Program-made: the position numbers and the translations under genes | Shown here: positions 8,115 to 15,773 of the stretch, piece after piece | Layout of the letters: each line of letters opens with the position of its first letter | Numbering within the stretch: position 1 is the first letter of the stretch | Assembly: GCA_018364455.1 (NCBI GenBank) | Contig: JAGZLW010000028.1 | Span: 1 to 23,313, forward strand | Origin: Streptococcus mitis | GTDB lineage: Bacteria > Bacillota > Bacilli > Lactobacillales > Streptococcaceae | Length of the DNA stretch: 23,313 nt | Direction of reading: 5' to 3' | The notes under the pieces: model-generated | Seen by the model: only the letters and a program-made list of their open reading frames with translations | What the model was told of the DNA's origin: nothing | The model's database searches: none

Positions 8115-8143
8115 ATTCTAGCAAAAAAGTGAGAACTTGTCAA
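8115..8143 (-). promoter_or_regulatory. Promoter of patA-patB
   Basis: Perfect -35 TTGACA (8138-8143), 17-nt spacer and -10 TAGAAT (8115-8120) with extended TG at 8123-8122 on the minus strand. The promoter is near consensus, and the start is expected around 8108. It lies 44 nt beyond the mutS stop codon, so patAB has its own transcript. Confidence 0.88.
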
Positions 8144-8186
8144 AGAAGTCTCCTTGATATAGCTAGAATTACAAGTAATTCATTCT

Positions 8187-10721
8187 TTATAATTTTTGTT
8201 TTAACTCGACCAAGACATTCATAGCCTGCATAGGTGTCATGTTGTAAACATCCAGTTTAGACAATTCTGCTAGGATAGGATGCTCTTCTGCCGTATCAAA
8301 GAGTGAAATTTGTTCAGTGACAGCACTTGTTTGTCTCATAGGAACTGGACTTTCTGTCCCTTGATTCTCTAACTGAGTCAAAATCTTATCCGCCCTTGCT
8401 AAAAGGTCTGCTGGTAAGCCAGCAATCTTGGCAACATGGATACCGTAGGATTTATCGGCTGGTCCTGGTTCAATCTTGTGAAGGAAGGTGACCTGCCCAT
8501 CCTGCTCCAAGGTTGCCACGTGGACATTGACCAAGTGTTGTAAACTAGACTCCAGACTAGTCAACTCATGGTAGTGGGTCGCAAAGAGGGTCTTAGCTCC
8601 GATGTGCTCATGGATATATTCGATGATAGACTGAGCAAGAGCCATCCCGTCATAAGTTGCAGTTCCACGTCCCAATTCATCAAAGAGAATCAAGGAATTT
8701 TTGGTTGCATGCGAAATGGCATTGTTGGCCTCCATCATCTCCACCATGAAGGTTGATTGACCTGAAACCAAGTCATCTGCTGCTCCGATACGGGTAAAGA
8801 TAGCATCAAAAATAGGTAAATGGGCACTTTCTGCTGGCACATAAGAACCCAACTGGGCCATAACTGCCGTCATGGCTAACTGACGCATATAGGTTGACTT
8901 CCCACTCATGTTGGGCCCTGTAATCAGTTGGATACTGGTATCTTCTGCCATCTGAATCGTATTGGGAATATAGGTCTGAGCCCCCATAACCTTTTCAACG
9001 ACAGCATGGCGCCCTTTCTGGATATCAATTCGTGAATCATCTCCGAATTCAGGTCGAATCAAATGCTGGGTTTCAGCTACAACCGCCAGACTTTGCAAGA
9101 CATCAACTGTCGCAATTCCTTGAGCTAAAGCCTGCAAACGCTGGATATACTTGCTGACCTCTTCACGAATACGCATAAAAATTTCGTACTCTAGATTGGC
9201 TGACTTCTCACGTGCCTCCAACATGTCGCCTTCGATACGGGCCAATTCCTCAGTCCCAAAGCGTTCTGAGTTTTTCAGCGTTGCCTTGCGGAAAAAGTGA
9301 GCAGGCACATTTCCCAGTTGTGAATTGGTCACATGGAAATAGTAGCCATCCTTTTTATTGTAGTCAATCTTAAGCGTGCTGATACCAGAGTTTTCGCGTT
9401 CCTTAGCCTCAATCTCAGCAATCCAACCAGTCCCTTCTCTGAGAACGCGACGGTACTTGTCTAAAGTCTCATCAAATCCAGTCTGGATAATTCCCCCATC
9501 TGTAATCACATGAGGAGCTTCAGGAGCAATCGCTGCGCTAATCAAACTCTCCAACTCAGGGATTCCATCCAGTTGTGCGATGAGATAGGCTAGAGCAGGT
9601 TGCTCCATACCTTCTAAAATCGCACGAATTCGTGGCACACTAGACAAGGTAGTCGCCAACTGCAAGAGATCCTTGGGATTGGTTTTGCCAAAAGAAACCC
9701 GACTAGCCAAGCGTTCAATGTCATAAACACCCTTGAGACTGTCTGTCAAATCACTACGCTCAAAGAAATGGTCGAGAAAGACCTGCACCACTTCTTGACG
9801 CTGAACAATTCGTTCCTTATCAATCAAGGGGCGATGAATCCAAGACCGCAAGAGACGCATTCCCATAGCAGTTTTGGTTTCATCCAAAAGCCAGAAAAGA
9901 CTGCCTTGCTTCTTGCCCGAACGAGCATTCTCAACCAAATCCAGACTAGCCTTGGTCGCATAATCCATCTGCAAGAAATCCTTGATTTCATAGCGGATAA
10001 CAGGTTTGAGGTGGTTCAATTCCCTCATCTGAGTCCGATGAACATACTGGAGCAATTTACTAGATGCCTCTTGCTCCACAGATGCCAATCGTGAATCCAG
10101 TAAATGAAGGTCTTCAAAGCCTTCTTTTTCATAGGAAAGTACCAGATTCATCTGACGACTGAGGATTTGTTCTTCTTCCTCAGACAAGTCATAACCCAGC
10201 ACCACTTCTCGAGCCTTGAGATTGCGGATTTCCCCACAAACTAGCGTGAAATCCAAAAGACCTGTCACATAAAAATCACCCGTCACCAGGTCCATATAAG
10301 CTAGACCAAATTGATTCCCATCACGGTCTATGGCAACCAAAAAATTATTCTGACTGTCCGGCTTACTGCTATCGACCACTGTCCCTGGCGTAATGACCTG
10401 AACAACCTCTCGTTTAACAACCCCAACTGCTTGTTTAGGATCTTCCATCTGTTCAGCAATGGCTACCTTATAGCCCTGCTCAATCAAGACATCAATATAC
10501 TGCTGGGCAGAATGATAGGGGACACCCGCCATAGGAATCGGATTGTCGGCATTCTTGTTGCGACTCGTTAAGGAAATTTCCAGAATCTGCGCAGCATTGA
10601 CCGCATCCTCATAAAATAATTCATAAAAATCACCCATCCGAAAGAGCAAAAAAGCATCTGGATATTGCTTTTTAATATCCACATACTGTTGCATGCCGGG
10701 TGATAGCTTTTCTGTCGCCAT
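8187..10721 (-). CDS. mutS: DNA mismatch repair protein MutS (HexA)
   Basis: An 844-residue MutS, called HexA in pneumococcus, which binds base mismatches and short loops and recruits MutL to start strand repair. It also limits divergent recombination during transformation. The mismatch-reading Phe-x-Glu motif sits in FRMGDFYELF near residue 37. The ATPase has Walker A GPNMSGKS and Walker B LILFDELGRGT, with the dimer-completing C-terminal region present. The start at 10721 (MATEKLSPG) follows AAGGAG by nine bases and gives the expected family length. The longer frame to 10760 runs into the upstream terminator and is rejected. argR precedes it with an intervening hairpin. I see no clear terminator between mutS and the patA promoter. 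Confidence 0.97.
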   Translation of the reverse strand: MATEKLSPGMQQYVDIKKQYPDAFLLFRMGDFYELFYEDAVNAAQILEISLTSRNKNADNPIPMAGVPYHSAQQYIDVLIEQGYKVAIAEQMEDPKQAVGVVKREVVQVITPGTVVDSSKPDSQNNFLVAIDRDGNQFGLAYMDLVTGDFYVTGLLDFTLVCGEIRNLKAREVVLGYDLSEEEEQILSRQMNLVLSYEKEGFEDLHLLDSRLASVEQEASSKLLQYVHRTQMRELNHLKPVIRYEIKDFLQMDYATKASLDLVENARSGKKQGSLFWLLDETKTAMGMRLLRSWIHRPLIDKERIVQRQEVVQVFLDHFFERSDLTDSLKGVYDIERLASRVSFGKTNPKDLLQLATTLSSVPRIRAILEGMEQPALAYLIAQLDGIPELESLISAAIAPEAPHVITDGGIIQTGFDETLDKYRRVLREGTGWIAEIEAKERENSGISTLKIDYNKKDGYYFHVTNSQLGNVPAHFFRKATLKNSERFGTEELARIEGDMLEAREKSANLEYEIFMRIREEVSKYIQRLQALAQGIATVDVLQSLAVVAETQHLIRPEFGDDSRIDIQKGRHAVVEKVMGAQTYIPNTIQMAEDTSIQLITGPNMSGKSTYMRQLAMTAVMAQLGSYVPAESAHLPIFDAIFTRIGAADDLVSGQSTFMVEMMEANNAISHATKNSLILFDELGRGTATYDGMALAQSIIEYIHEHIGAKTLFATHYHELTSLESSLQHLVNVHVATLEQDGQVTFLHKIEPGPADKSYGIHVAKIAGLPADLLARADKILTQLENQGTESPVPMRQTSAVTEQISLFDTAEEHPILAELSKLDVYNMTPMQAMNVLVELKQKL

Positions 10722-10739
10722 TTTCCGTCTCTCCTTGTC

Positions 10740-10774
10740 AAAAATAAGTCTTGAGAGCAACTCCCAAGACCTTA
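10740..10774 (-). terminator. Hairpin terminator between argR and mutS
   Basis: The minus-strand RNA pairs GUCUUGGGAG (10770-10761) with CUCUCAAGAC (10757-10748) around a UUG loop. The flanking UAA and UUA extend the stem, and five U follow. It starts in the argR stop codon and ends about 20 nt before the mutS ATG. No separate mutS promoter is obvious, so mutS probably depends on readthrough of this terminator. Confidence 0.75.
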
Positions 10775-11218
10775 CTTATCTTTCATCAAATCTAGCAAAC
10801 GGTCTTCCATGAGTTTGGCAACGTGCTGGTCTCGACAAATGACCAATAAGGTATTGGCACCAGCAACTGTTCCTAAAATCCATTCATCCTTGTTTGCATC
10901 TACAATATTTGCCAAAACAGAGGCTTCGCCCAATTTGGTATGAAGCACCAAGGTAAACTCTGCTCTTGCAACACCTTCTAAATGATGAGACAAAAATTCC
11001 ACCAAATCAATCTTTTCTGTCTCATTTGCTAGTACATAATACACCATATCATTTTTCTTGACCTTGGTCAAGCCGATTTCGCGCAAATCACGAGACAGGG
11101 TTGTCTGCGTCACAAAAACATTGTGCGCCTCCAACCGATCTTGAATTTCTTTTTGTGTACTTAATTTCTCCTCAGTAATCATTTTTTTTATTAACTGATG
11201 ACGATCTCTTTTTCTCAT
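10772..11218 (-). CDS. argR: ArgR/AhrC-family arginine regulator
   Basis: A 148-residue ArgR-family repressor/activator. The N-terminal winged helix is clear, with recognition region TQTTLSRDLREIGLTKV (residues 37-53), and the C-terminal oligomerisation domain is present. In arginine-responsive members the C-terminal motif reads GTIAGDDT, and the two aspartates contact arginine. Here it is G116-T-V-A-G-A-N-T123, so both aspartates are gone and direct arginine sensing is doubtful. Streptococci carry several ArgR paralogues that act together, and this copy may supply DNA binding in a mixed complex. It lies divergent from argS and upstream of mutS. ARG-box-like repeats overlap its promoter, suggesting autoregulation. 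ATG 11218 follows AGAGGA. Confidence 0.93.
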   Translation of the reverse strand: MRKRDRHQLIKKMITEEKLSTQKEIQDRLEAHNVFVTQTTLSRDLREIGLTKVKKNDMVYYVLANETEKIDLVEFLSHHLEGVARAEFTLVLHTKLGEASVLANIVDANKDEWILGTVAGANTLLVICRDQHVAKLMEDRLLDLMKDK

Positions 11219-11229
11219 AAAATCCTCTT

Positions 11230-11261
11230 ATGTGAATATTTATAACTATTTTTATAACTAT
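11230..11261. promoter_or_regulatory. ARG-box-like operator in the argR-argS intergenic region
   Basis: The plus strand reads TGTGAATATTTATAACTATT and continues into a second TTATAACTAT. Identical 10-base units at 11240-11249 and 11252-11261 are 12 bases apart. The A/T-rich TGAATATTTATA core resembles ArgR-family ARG boxes. The site lies between the argR -10 box and start codon, a good position for repression. Binding is inferred. Confidence 0.55.
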
Positions 11262-11289
11262 ATTATACCAAAAAAATAGGAGATTTCAA
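11262..11289 (-). promoter_or_regulatory. Promoter of argR
   Basis: A -35 TTGAAA (11284-11289), 16-nt spacer and perfect -10 TATAAT (11262-11267) on the minus strand. The predicted transcript start falls inside the ARG-box-like repeats. Confidence 0.8.
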
Positions 11290-11316
11290 AAATTTTTTCT
11301 TCTTTCTTTAAAATTG

Positions 11317-11325
11317 TGATAAAAT
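11317..11325 (+). promoter_or_regulatory. Extended -10 promoter of argS
   Basis: TG-A-TAAAAT at 11317-11325, 28 nt before the argS ATG. No good -35 is visible 17 nt upstream, so it relies on the TG extension. The leader is too short for a T-box. Confidence 0.65.
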
Positions 11326-11353
11326 AGTAGAAAAGTCCAAAAAGGAGCTCTTA

Positions 11354-13045
11354 ATGAATACAAAAGAATTGATTGCTAGCGAATTGGCTAGCGTCATTGA
11401 TAGCCTGGACCAAGAGGCTATTTTAAATTTACTGGAAACCCCTAAAAACTCAGAAATGGGAGACATCGCTTTCCCTGCTTTTTCACTTGCAAAAGTCGAA
11501 CGTAAAGCACCTCAAATGATTGCGGCTGAACTAGCTGAAAAAATTAACAGCCAAGCCTTTGAAAAGGTTGTTGCAACAGGACCTTACGTTAACTTTTTCC
11601 TTGATAAATCTACCATTTCTGCTCAAGTATTGCAAGCTGTTATCACTCAAAAAGAACACTATGCTGACCAAACTATTGGCAAACAAGAAAATGTTGTGAT
11701 CGACATGTCTAGTCCCAATATCGCTAAACCATTCTCTATTGGTCACCTGCGCTCAACTGTTATCGGAGATAGCTTATCACATATTTTCCAAAAAATCGGT
11801 TATCAAACGGTCAAGGTCAACCACTTGGGAGACTGGGGTAAACAGTTTGGGATGCTGATTGTTGCCTACAAAAAATGGGGTGACGAAGAAGCTGTAAAAG
11901 CTCATCCAATCGATGAACTCCTTAAACTCTATGTCCGTATCAACGCTGAAGCTGAAAATGACCCTAGCTTGGATGAAGAAGCACGCGAATGGTTCCGTAA
12001 ACTTGAAAATGGAGATGAAGAAGCTCTCGCTCTTTGGCAATGGTTCCGTGATGAAAGTTTAGTGGAATTTAACCGCCTTTACAATGAATTGCAAGTCGAA
12101 TTTGACAGCTACAATGGAGAAGCCTTCTACAACGATAAGATGGATGCAGTTGTAGACATTCTTTCTGAAAAAGGCCTTCTTGTTGAATCAGAAGGTGCCC
12201 AAGTTGTCAATCTTGAGAAATATGGAATTGAACATCCAGCCCTTATCAAGAAATCTGATGGAGCAACTCTCTATATCACTCGTGACTTGGCTGCAGCTCT
12301 TTACCGTAAAAACGAATACCAATTTGCTAAATCTATCTACGTCGTTGGTCAAGAACAATCCGCCCACTTTAAACAGCTCAAAGCTGTCTTGCAAGAGATG
12401 GGCTACGACTGGAGTGACGACATTACCCACGTTCCTTTTGGTTTGGTTACAAAAGAAGGGAAAAAACTCTCTACGCGTAAAGGGAATGTCATCTTACTAG
12501 AACCTACAGTTGCAGAGGCAGTTAGCCGTGCCAAGGCCCAAATCGAAGCTAAAAATCCTGAACTTGAAAATAAAGACCAGGTAGCCCATGCTGTCGGGGT
12601 AGGAGCCATTAAATTCTATGACCTCAAAACTGACCGTACAAATGGATACGATTTCGACCTAGAGGCTATGGTATCCTTCGAGGGGGAAACTGGACCTTAT
12701 GTTCAATACGCCTACGCTCGTATCCAATCTATCTTACGCAAAGCGGATTTCAAACCAGAAACAGAGGCTAATTATAGCTTGAATGATGCTGAAAGTTGGG
12801 AAATCATCAAACTCATCCAAGACTTCCCACGTATTATCAACCGTGCGGCGGATAACTTTGAACCTTCTATCATTGCTAAATTTGCAATTAGCCTGGCTCA
12901 AGCCTTTAACAAATACTATGCACACACGCGTATCTTGGATGAAAGCCCAGAACGCGACAGCCGTCTAGCCCTCAGCTACGCAACCACAGTCGTTCTCAAA
13001 GAAGCCCTTCGCTTGCTTGGAGTAGAAGCGCCAGAGAAGATGTAA
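11354..13045 (+). CDS. argS: Arginyl-tRNA synthetase
   Basis: A 563-residue class I synthetase that attaches arginine to tRNA-Arg. The HIGH motif is FSIGHLRS near residue 130, preceded by SPNIAKP. The KMSKS-type loop is KLSTRKGN near residue 370, a variant usual in ArgRS. The N-terminal additional domain and the C-terminal DALR anticodon-binding domain (ending LRLLGVEAPEKM) are both present, and the length is normal. ATG 11354 follows AAAGGAG. It is divergent from argR, with which it shares the intergenic ARG-box region, so expression could respond to arginine status. No terminator with a T run follows the stop. Instead the transcript would enter a series of stable hairpins in the repeat array. 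Confidence 0.97.
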   Translation: MNTKELIASELASVIDSLDQEAILNLLETPKNSEMGDIAFPAFSLAKVERKAPQMIAAELAEKINSQAFEKVVATGPYVNFFLDKSTISAQVLQAVITQKEHYADQTIGKQENVVIDMSSPNIAKPFSIGHLRSTVIGDSLSHIFQKIGYQTVKVNHLGDWGKQFGMLIVAYKKWGDEEAVKAHPIDELLKLYVRINAEAENDPSLDEEAREWFRKLENGDEEALALWQWFRDESLVEFNRLYNELQVEFDSYNGEAFYNDKMDAVVDILSEKGLLVESEGAQVVNLEKYGIEHPALIKKSDGATLYITRDLAAALYRKNEYQFAKSIYVVGQEQSAHFKQLKAVLQEMGYDWSDDITHVPFGLVTKEGKKLSTRKGNVILLEPTVAEAVSRAKAQIEAKNPELENKDQVAHAVGVGAIKFYDLKTDRTNGYDFDLEAMVSFEGETGPYVQYAYARIQSILRKADFKPETEANYSLNDAESWEIIKLIQDFPRIINRAADNFEPSIIAKFAISLAQAFNKYYAHTRILDESPERDSRLALSYATTVVLKEALRLLGVEAPEKM

Positions 13046-13053
13046 ATCGCCAA

Positions 13054-13320
13054 AGTTACTTGATTGCGAAGCAATCTAAGTAACTAACGCCACATCCTAT
13101 CAGGGATTTGGCTAGGCGCTTCACTAGTTCTGGGACATAAATATTATCGATTTATGTCCCAGAACGTCGTAACCAAAGATACTTGTCTAAACGCTTTACT
13201 AATTCATCTAACCCAATAATATCGATTTGGTTTGGTTCATGTCGTAATCTTCAAGTTACTTGATTGTAAAGCAGTCTAAGTATCTAAGACCAAATCCTAT
13301 ACGGATTTTGGTTTAGAGGT
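13054..13320. repeat. Array of diverged, hairpin-forming repeats after argS
   Basis: Two related unit types alternate. Type A at 13054-13120 recurs with a 200-base offset at 13254-13320. Each A copy has a long hairpin (AGTTACTT/AAGTAACT plus GATTGC/GCAATC around GAA in the first copy) followed by a second hairpin (GCCACATCC/GGATTTGGC, or CCAAATCC/GGATTTTGG in the second). Type B at 13123-13172 is a perfect inverted repeat, TTCTGGGACATAAA with TTTATGTCCCAGAA. It recurs in diverged form at 13198-13249 with the core ATATCGATTT kept. A shortened A remnant lies between them at about 13172-13197. No coding sequence, T-rich terminator or known insertion-sequence end is seen. I do not recognise the family. 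Confidence 0.8.
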
Positions 13321-13359
13321 CTATCAAAAATCTTATCAAGTTTTGCTGACTTGTTCTGC

Positions 13360-13385
13360 TATATTGAATTGACTAACTCAATATA
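13360..13385. repeat. Inverted repeat upstream of the small membrane protein gene
   Basis: TATATTGA (13360-13367) and TCAATATA (13378-13385) form a perfect 8-bp inverted repeat with a 10-nt spacer, 38 nt before the ATG at 13423. It could be an operator or a leader hairpin. No T run follows, so it is not a terminator. No convincing promoter was found for the downstream gene. Confidence 0.5.
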
Positions 13386-13422
13386 CTCACTACTACTTCT
13401 TTATCATACAGGGAGATTTCCT

Positions 13423-13668
13423 ATGAGCCAATATGCTTATATCCTCGTTGTAATTAGCTTGGTTTTCCTTTTTCTGCTCAATAAGTACGAGAAGGAGAGA
13501 CTTCAAAGACTCTACCAAGAACAACTTTTGAAGGATGAAACATTTAGGGCTGACATCAAAGAGAAAATTCACACGACTGAAAATATCAATGATGTCATTG
13601 CTTACATCAATAAAACTTATCATCTGGGAATGTTGCTATCAAAAGACATTACAGATCAATTGAAATAA
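13423..13668 (+). CDS. Small single-pass membrane protein of unknown function
   Basis: An 81-residue protein that I cannot assign to a family. Residues 4-20 (YAYILVVISLVFLFLLN) form one transmembrane helix. A charged helical region follows, rich in K, E, R and Q (about residues 21-53), then an amphipathic tail with NINDVIAYINKTYHLGM. The expected topology is N-terminus out and C-terminus in the cytoplasm, since the basic and acidic residues follow the helix. ATG 13423 has GGGAG nine bases upstream. A longer frame from 13351 includes the inverted-repeat region's flank and lacks a ribosome site. The gene sits between the repeat array and gpsA and ends with its own strong terminator, so it is a real transcription unit. 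Its function is unknown. Confidence 0.75.
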   Translation: MSQYAYILVVISLVFLFLLNKYEKERLQRLYQEQLLKDETFRADIKEKIHTTENINDVIAYINKTYHLGMLLSKDITDQLK

Positions 13669-13693
13669 ACCTAGCTATACTATAACTAAAATC

Positions 13694-13740
13694 AAAACCG
13701 AGACTATGAGTTTAATACTTCGTCTCGGTTTTTATATATT
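13694..13740 (+). terminator. Terminator after the small membrane protein gene
   Basis: An 11-bp perfect stem, AAAACCGAGAC (13694-13704) with GTCTCGGTTTT (13722-13732), has a 17-nt loop and a T-rich tail on the plus strand. Confidence 0.92.
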
Positions 13741-13797
13741 TTTCAAGTAACAAAGCCACCACTCCCCAGCAATGCAAGTGCAAAATCCCCTAGAATG

Positions 13798-13806
13798 TGA
13801 TAAAAT
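13798..13806 (+). promoter_or_regulatory. Extended -10 promoter of gpsA-galU
   Basis: TG-A-TAAAAT at 13798-13806, 29 nt before the gpsA ATG. The -35 region (GTGCAA at 17-nt spacing) is poor. It is the same arrangement as the argS promoter. Confidence 0.65.
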
Positions 13807-13835
13807 AAAAAGAGAACTCTATCAAGGAGGAAAAC

Positions 13836-14852
13836 ATGGAAAAACAAACCGTCGCCGTCTTGGGGCCTGGTTCTTGGGGAACTGCCCTTTCACAAGTCTT
13901 AAATGACAATGGACACGAGGTACGTATTTGGGGAAATCTTCCCGAGCAAATCAATGAAATTAATACACACCATACTAACAAACACTACTTTAAAGATGTC
14001 GTTCTAGATGAAAATATCATTGCCTACAGCGACTTATCAGAGGCACTGAAAGATGTAGATGCGATTTTGTTTGTTGTCCCAACAAAAGTGACACGACTTG
14101 TTGCCCAACAAGTTGCACAAACCTTAGATCATAAGGCTATCATCATGCACGCATCAAAGGGATTAGAACCTGATAGCCATAAACGATTATCAACCATTCT
14201 TGAAGAAGAAATTCCTGAACATCTCCGCAGTGATATTGTTGTTGTTTCAGGACCTAGTCATGCGGAAGAGACCATTGTGCGTGACCTAACTTTAATCACT
14301 GCTGCTTCTAAAGATTTACAAACAGCTCAATACGTTCAAGAACTCTTTAGTAATCACTACTTCCGACTTTATACCAATACGGATGTTATTGGAGTTGAAA
14401 CTGCTGGTGCTCTTAAAAATATTATTGCTGTCGGTGCTGGAGCCTTACATGGTTTGGGATTTGGTGACAATGCTAAGGCAGCCATCATCGCTCGAGGCTT
14501 GGCAGAAATTACCCGCTTAGGAGTAGCACTTGGTGCCAGTCCATTGACCTATAGTGGCTTGTCTGGTGTGGGAGATTTGATCGTAACAGGGACTTCCATC
14601 CACTCTCGTAACTGGAGAGCCGGAGATGCTCTTGGTCGTGGAGAGTCTCTAGCTGATATCGAAGCCAATATGGGCATGGTGATCGAAGGAATTTCAACGA
14701 CTCGAGCAGCCTATGAACTAGCGCAAGAACTTGGAGTCTATATGCCCATTACACAGGCCATTTACCAAGTTATTTACCACGGAACCAATATTAAAGATGC
14801 CATTTATGACATCATGAACAATGAATTTAAAGCAGAAAATGAGTGGTCTTGA
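13836..14852 (+). CDS. gpsA: NAD(P)-dependent glycerol-3-phosphate dehydrogenase
   Basis: A 338-residue cytosolic enzyme that reduces dihydroxyacetone phosphate to sn-glycerol 3-phosphate, the backbone for phospholipids and lipoteichoic acids. The Rossmann loop is GPGSWGTAL (10-18). The conserved active-site lysines are K109 in HASKGLE and K194 in VETAGALKNI, the second being the family's catalytic lysine. The length is normal. ATG 13836 follows AAGGAGG. galU begins 21 nt downstream without a terminator, so the two are probably one operon. Both supply precursors for envelope glycolipid and polysaccharide assembly. Confidence 0.97.
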   Translation: MEKQTVAVLGPGSWGTALSQVLNDNGHEVRIWGNLPEQINEINTHHTNKHYFKDVVLDENIIAYSDLSEALKDVDAILFVVPTKVTRLVAQQVAQTLDHKAIIMHASKGLEPDSHKRLSTILEEEIPEHLRSDIVVVSGPSHAEETIVRDLTLITAASKDLQTAQYVQELFSNHYFRLYTNTDVIGVETAGALKNIIAVGAGALHGLGFGDNAKAAIIARGLAEITRLGVALGASPLTYSGLSGVGDLIVTGTSIHSRNWRAGDALGRGESLADIEANMGMVIEGISTTRAAYELAQELGVYMPITQAIYQVIYHGTNIKDAIYDIMNNEFKAENEWS

Positions 14853-14873
14853 CCCTCTAAAGAAAGGATTCTT

Positions 14874-15773
14874 ATGACATCAAAAGTTAGAAAGGCAGTT
14901 ATCCCTGCCGCTGGACTTGGAACTCGATTTTTACCAGCAACCAAAGCACTTGCTAAAGAAATGTTGCCAATTGTAGACAAACCAACTATCCAATTTATCG
15001 TAGAAGAAGCTCTTAAATCAGGTATTGAAGATATTCTAGTTGTCACTGGTAAATCAAAACGTTCTATTGAGGACCACTTTGACTCAAACTTTGAGCTTGA
15101 ATACAATCTTAAGGAAAAAGGCAAAACGGATTTGTTAAAATTGGTAGATGAAGCAACTGGTATGCGCCTCCATTTCATTCGCCAAACTCACCCTCGCGGT
15201 CTTGGAGACGCTGTCCTACAAGCCAAAGCTTTTGTAGGGAATGAGCCCTTCGTTGTTATGCTGGGTGATGACCTTATGGACATCACAAATGAGAATGCCG
15301 TTCCTTTGACAAAACAACTGATGAATGATTACGAAAAGACACACGCATCAACCATTGCTGTCATGCCTGTACCACACGAAGACGTTTCATCATACGGGGT
15401 TATCGCTCCTCAGGGTGAAGGAAGTAATGGACTCTATAGCGTTGAAACTTTCGTAGAAAAACCAGCTCCCGAAGATGCACCAAGTGATTTGGCAATCATC
15501 GGTCGCTATCTACTCACACCTGAGATTTTTGATATCTTAGAAAATCAAACTCCTGGTGCTGGAAATGAAATCCAACTTACTGATGCTATTGATACGCTCA
15601 ATAAAACACAGCGTGTTTTTGCCCGTGAATTTACAGGAGCTCGTTACGACGTTGGGGATAAGTTTGGCTTTATGAAAACATCTATTGACTACGCCCTCAA
15701 GCACCCACAAGTCAAAGATGCCTTGAAAAATTACCTCATCCAACTTGGAAAAGAATTGGCTGAGAAGGAATAA
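14874..15773 (+). CDS. galU: UTP-glucose-1-phosphate uridylyltransferase
   Basis: A 299-residue enzyme that makes UDP-glucose from UTP and glucose 1-phosphate. UDP-glucose feeds capsule and other polysaccharides, glycolipids and galactose metabolism. The nucleotidyltransferase signature is at the N terminus: IPAAGLGTRFLPATKALAKE (residues 10-29), followed by MLPIVDKPTIQ. GDDLMD near residue 132 carries the metal-binding acidic residues, and EKPAP lies further on. ATG 14874 follows AAAGGA. It is co-oriented with gpsA at 21 nt. The stop codon (15771-15773) touches the end of a BOX repeat, and the true terminator comes only after that repeat. The galU mRNA therefore carries a folded BOX in its 3' UTR. 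Confidence 0.97.
   Translation: MTSKVRKAVIPAAGLGTRFLPATKALAKEMLPIVDKPTIQFIVEEALKSGIEDILVVTGKSKRSIEDHFDSNFELEYNLKEKGKTDLLKLVDEATGMRLHFIRQTHPRGLGDAVLQAKAFVGNEPFVVMLGDDLMDITNENAVPLTKQLMNDYEKTHASTIAVMPVPHEDVSSYGVIAPQGEGSNGLYSVETFVEKPAPEDAPSDLAIIGRYLLTPEIFDILENQTPGAGNEIQLTDAIDTLNKTQRVFAREFTGARYDVGDKFGFMKTSIDYALKHPQVKDALKNYLIQLGKELAEKE

Noticed and set aside
9768..10094. A 108-codon plus-strand frame within mutS
   Set aside because: It is antisense to conserved mutS coding sequence, with no ribosome site or recognisable domain.
11219..11353. T-box leader for argS (likewise gltX and tyrS)
   Set aside because: The predicted leaders are about 20-40 nt and lack a T-box sequence and antiterminator.
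13129..13165. Intrinsic terminator of argS formed by the perfect B inverted repeat
   Set aside because: It is followed by CGTCGTAACC rather than a T run.
13054..13320. CRISPR array
   Set aside because: Only a few diverged repeats at irregular spacing, with no uniform spacers and no cas genes.
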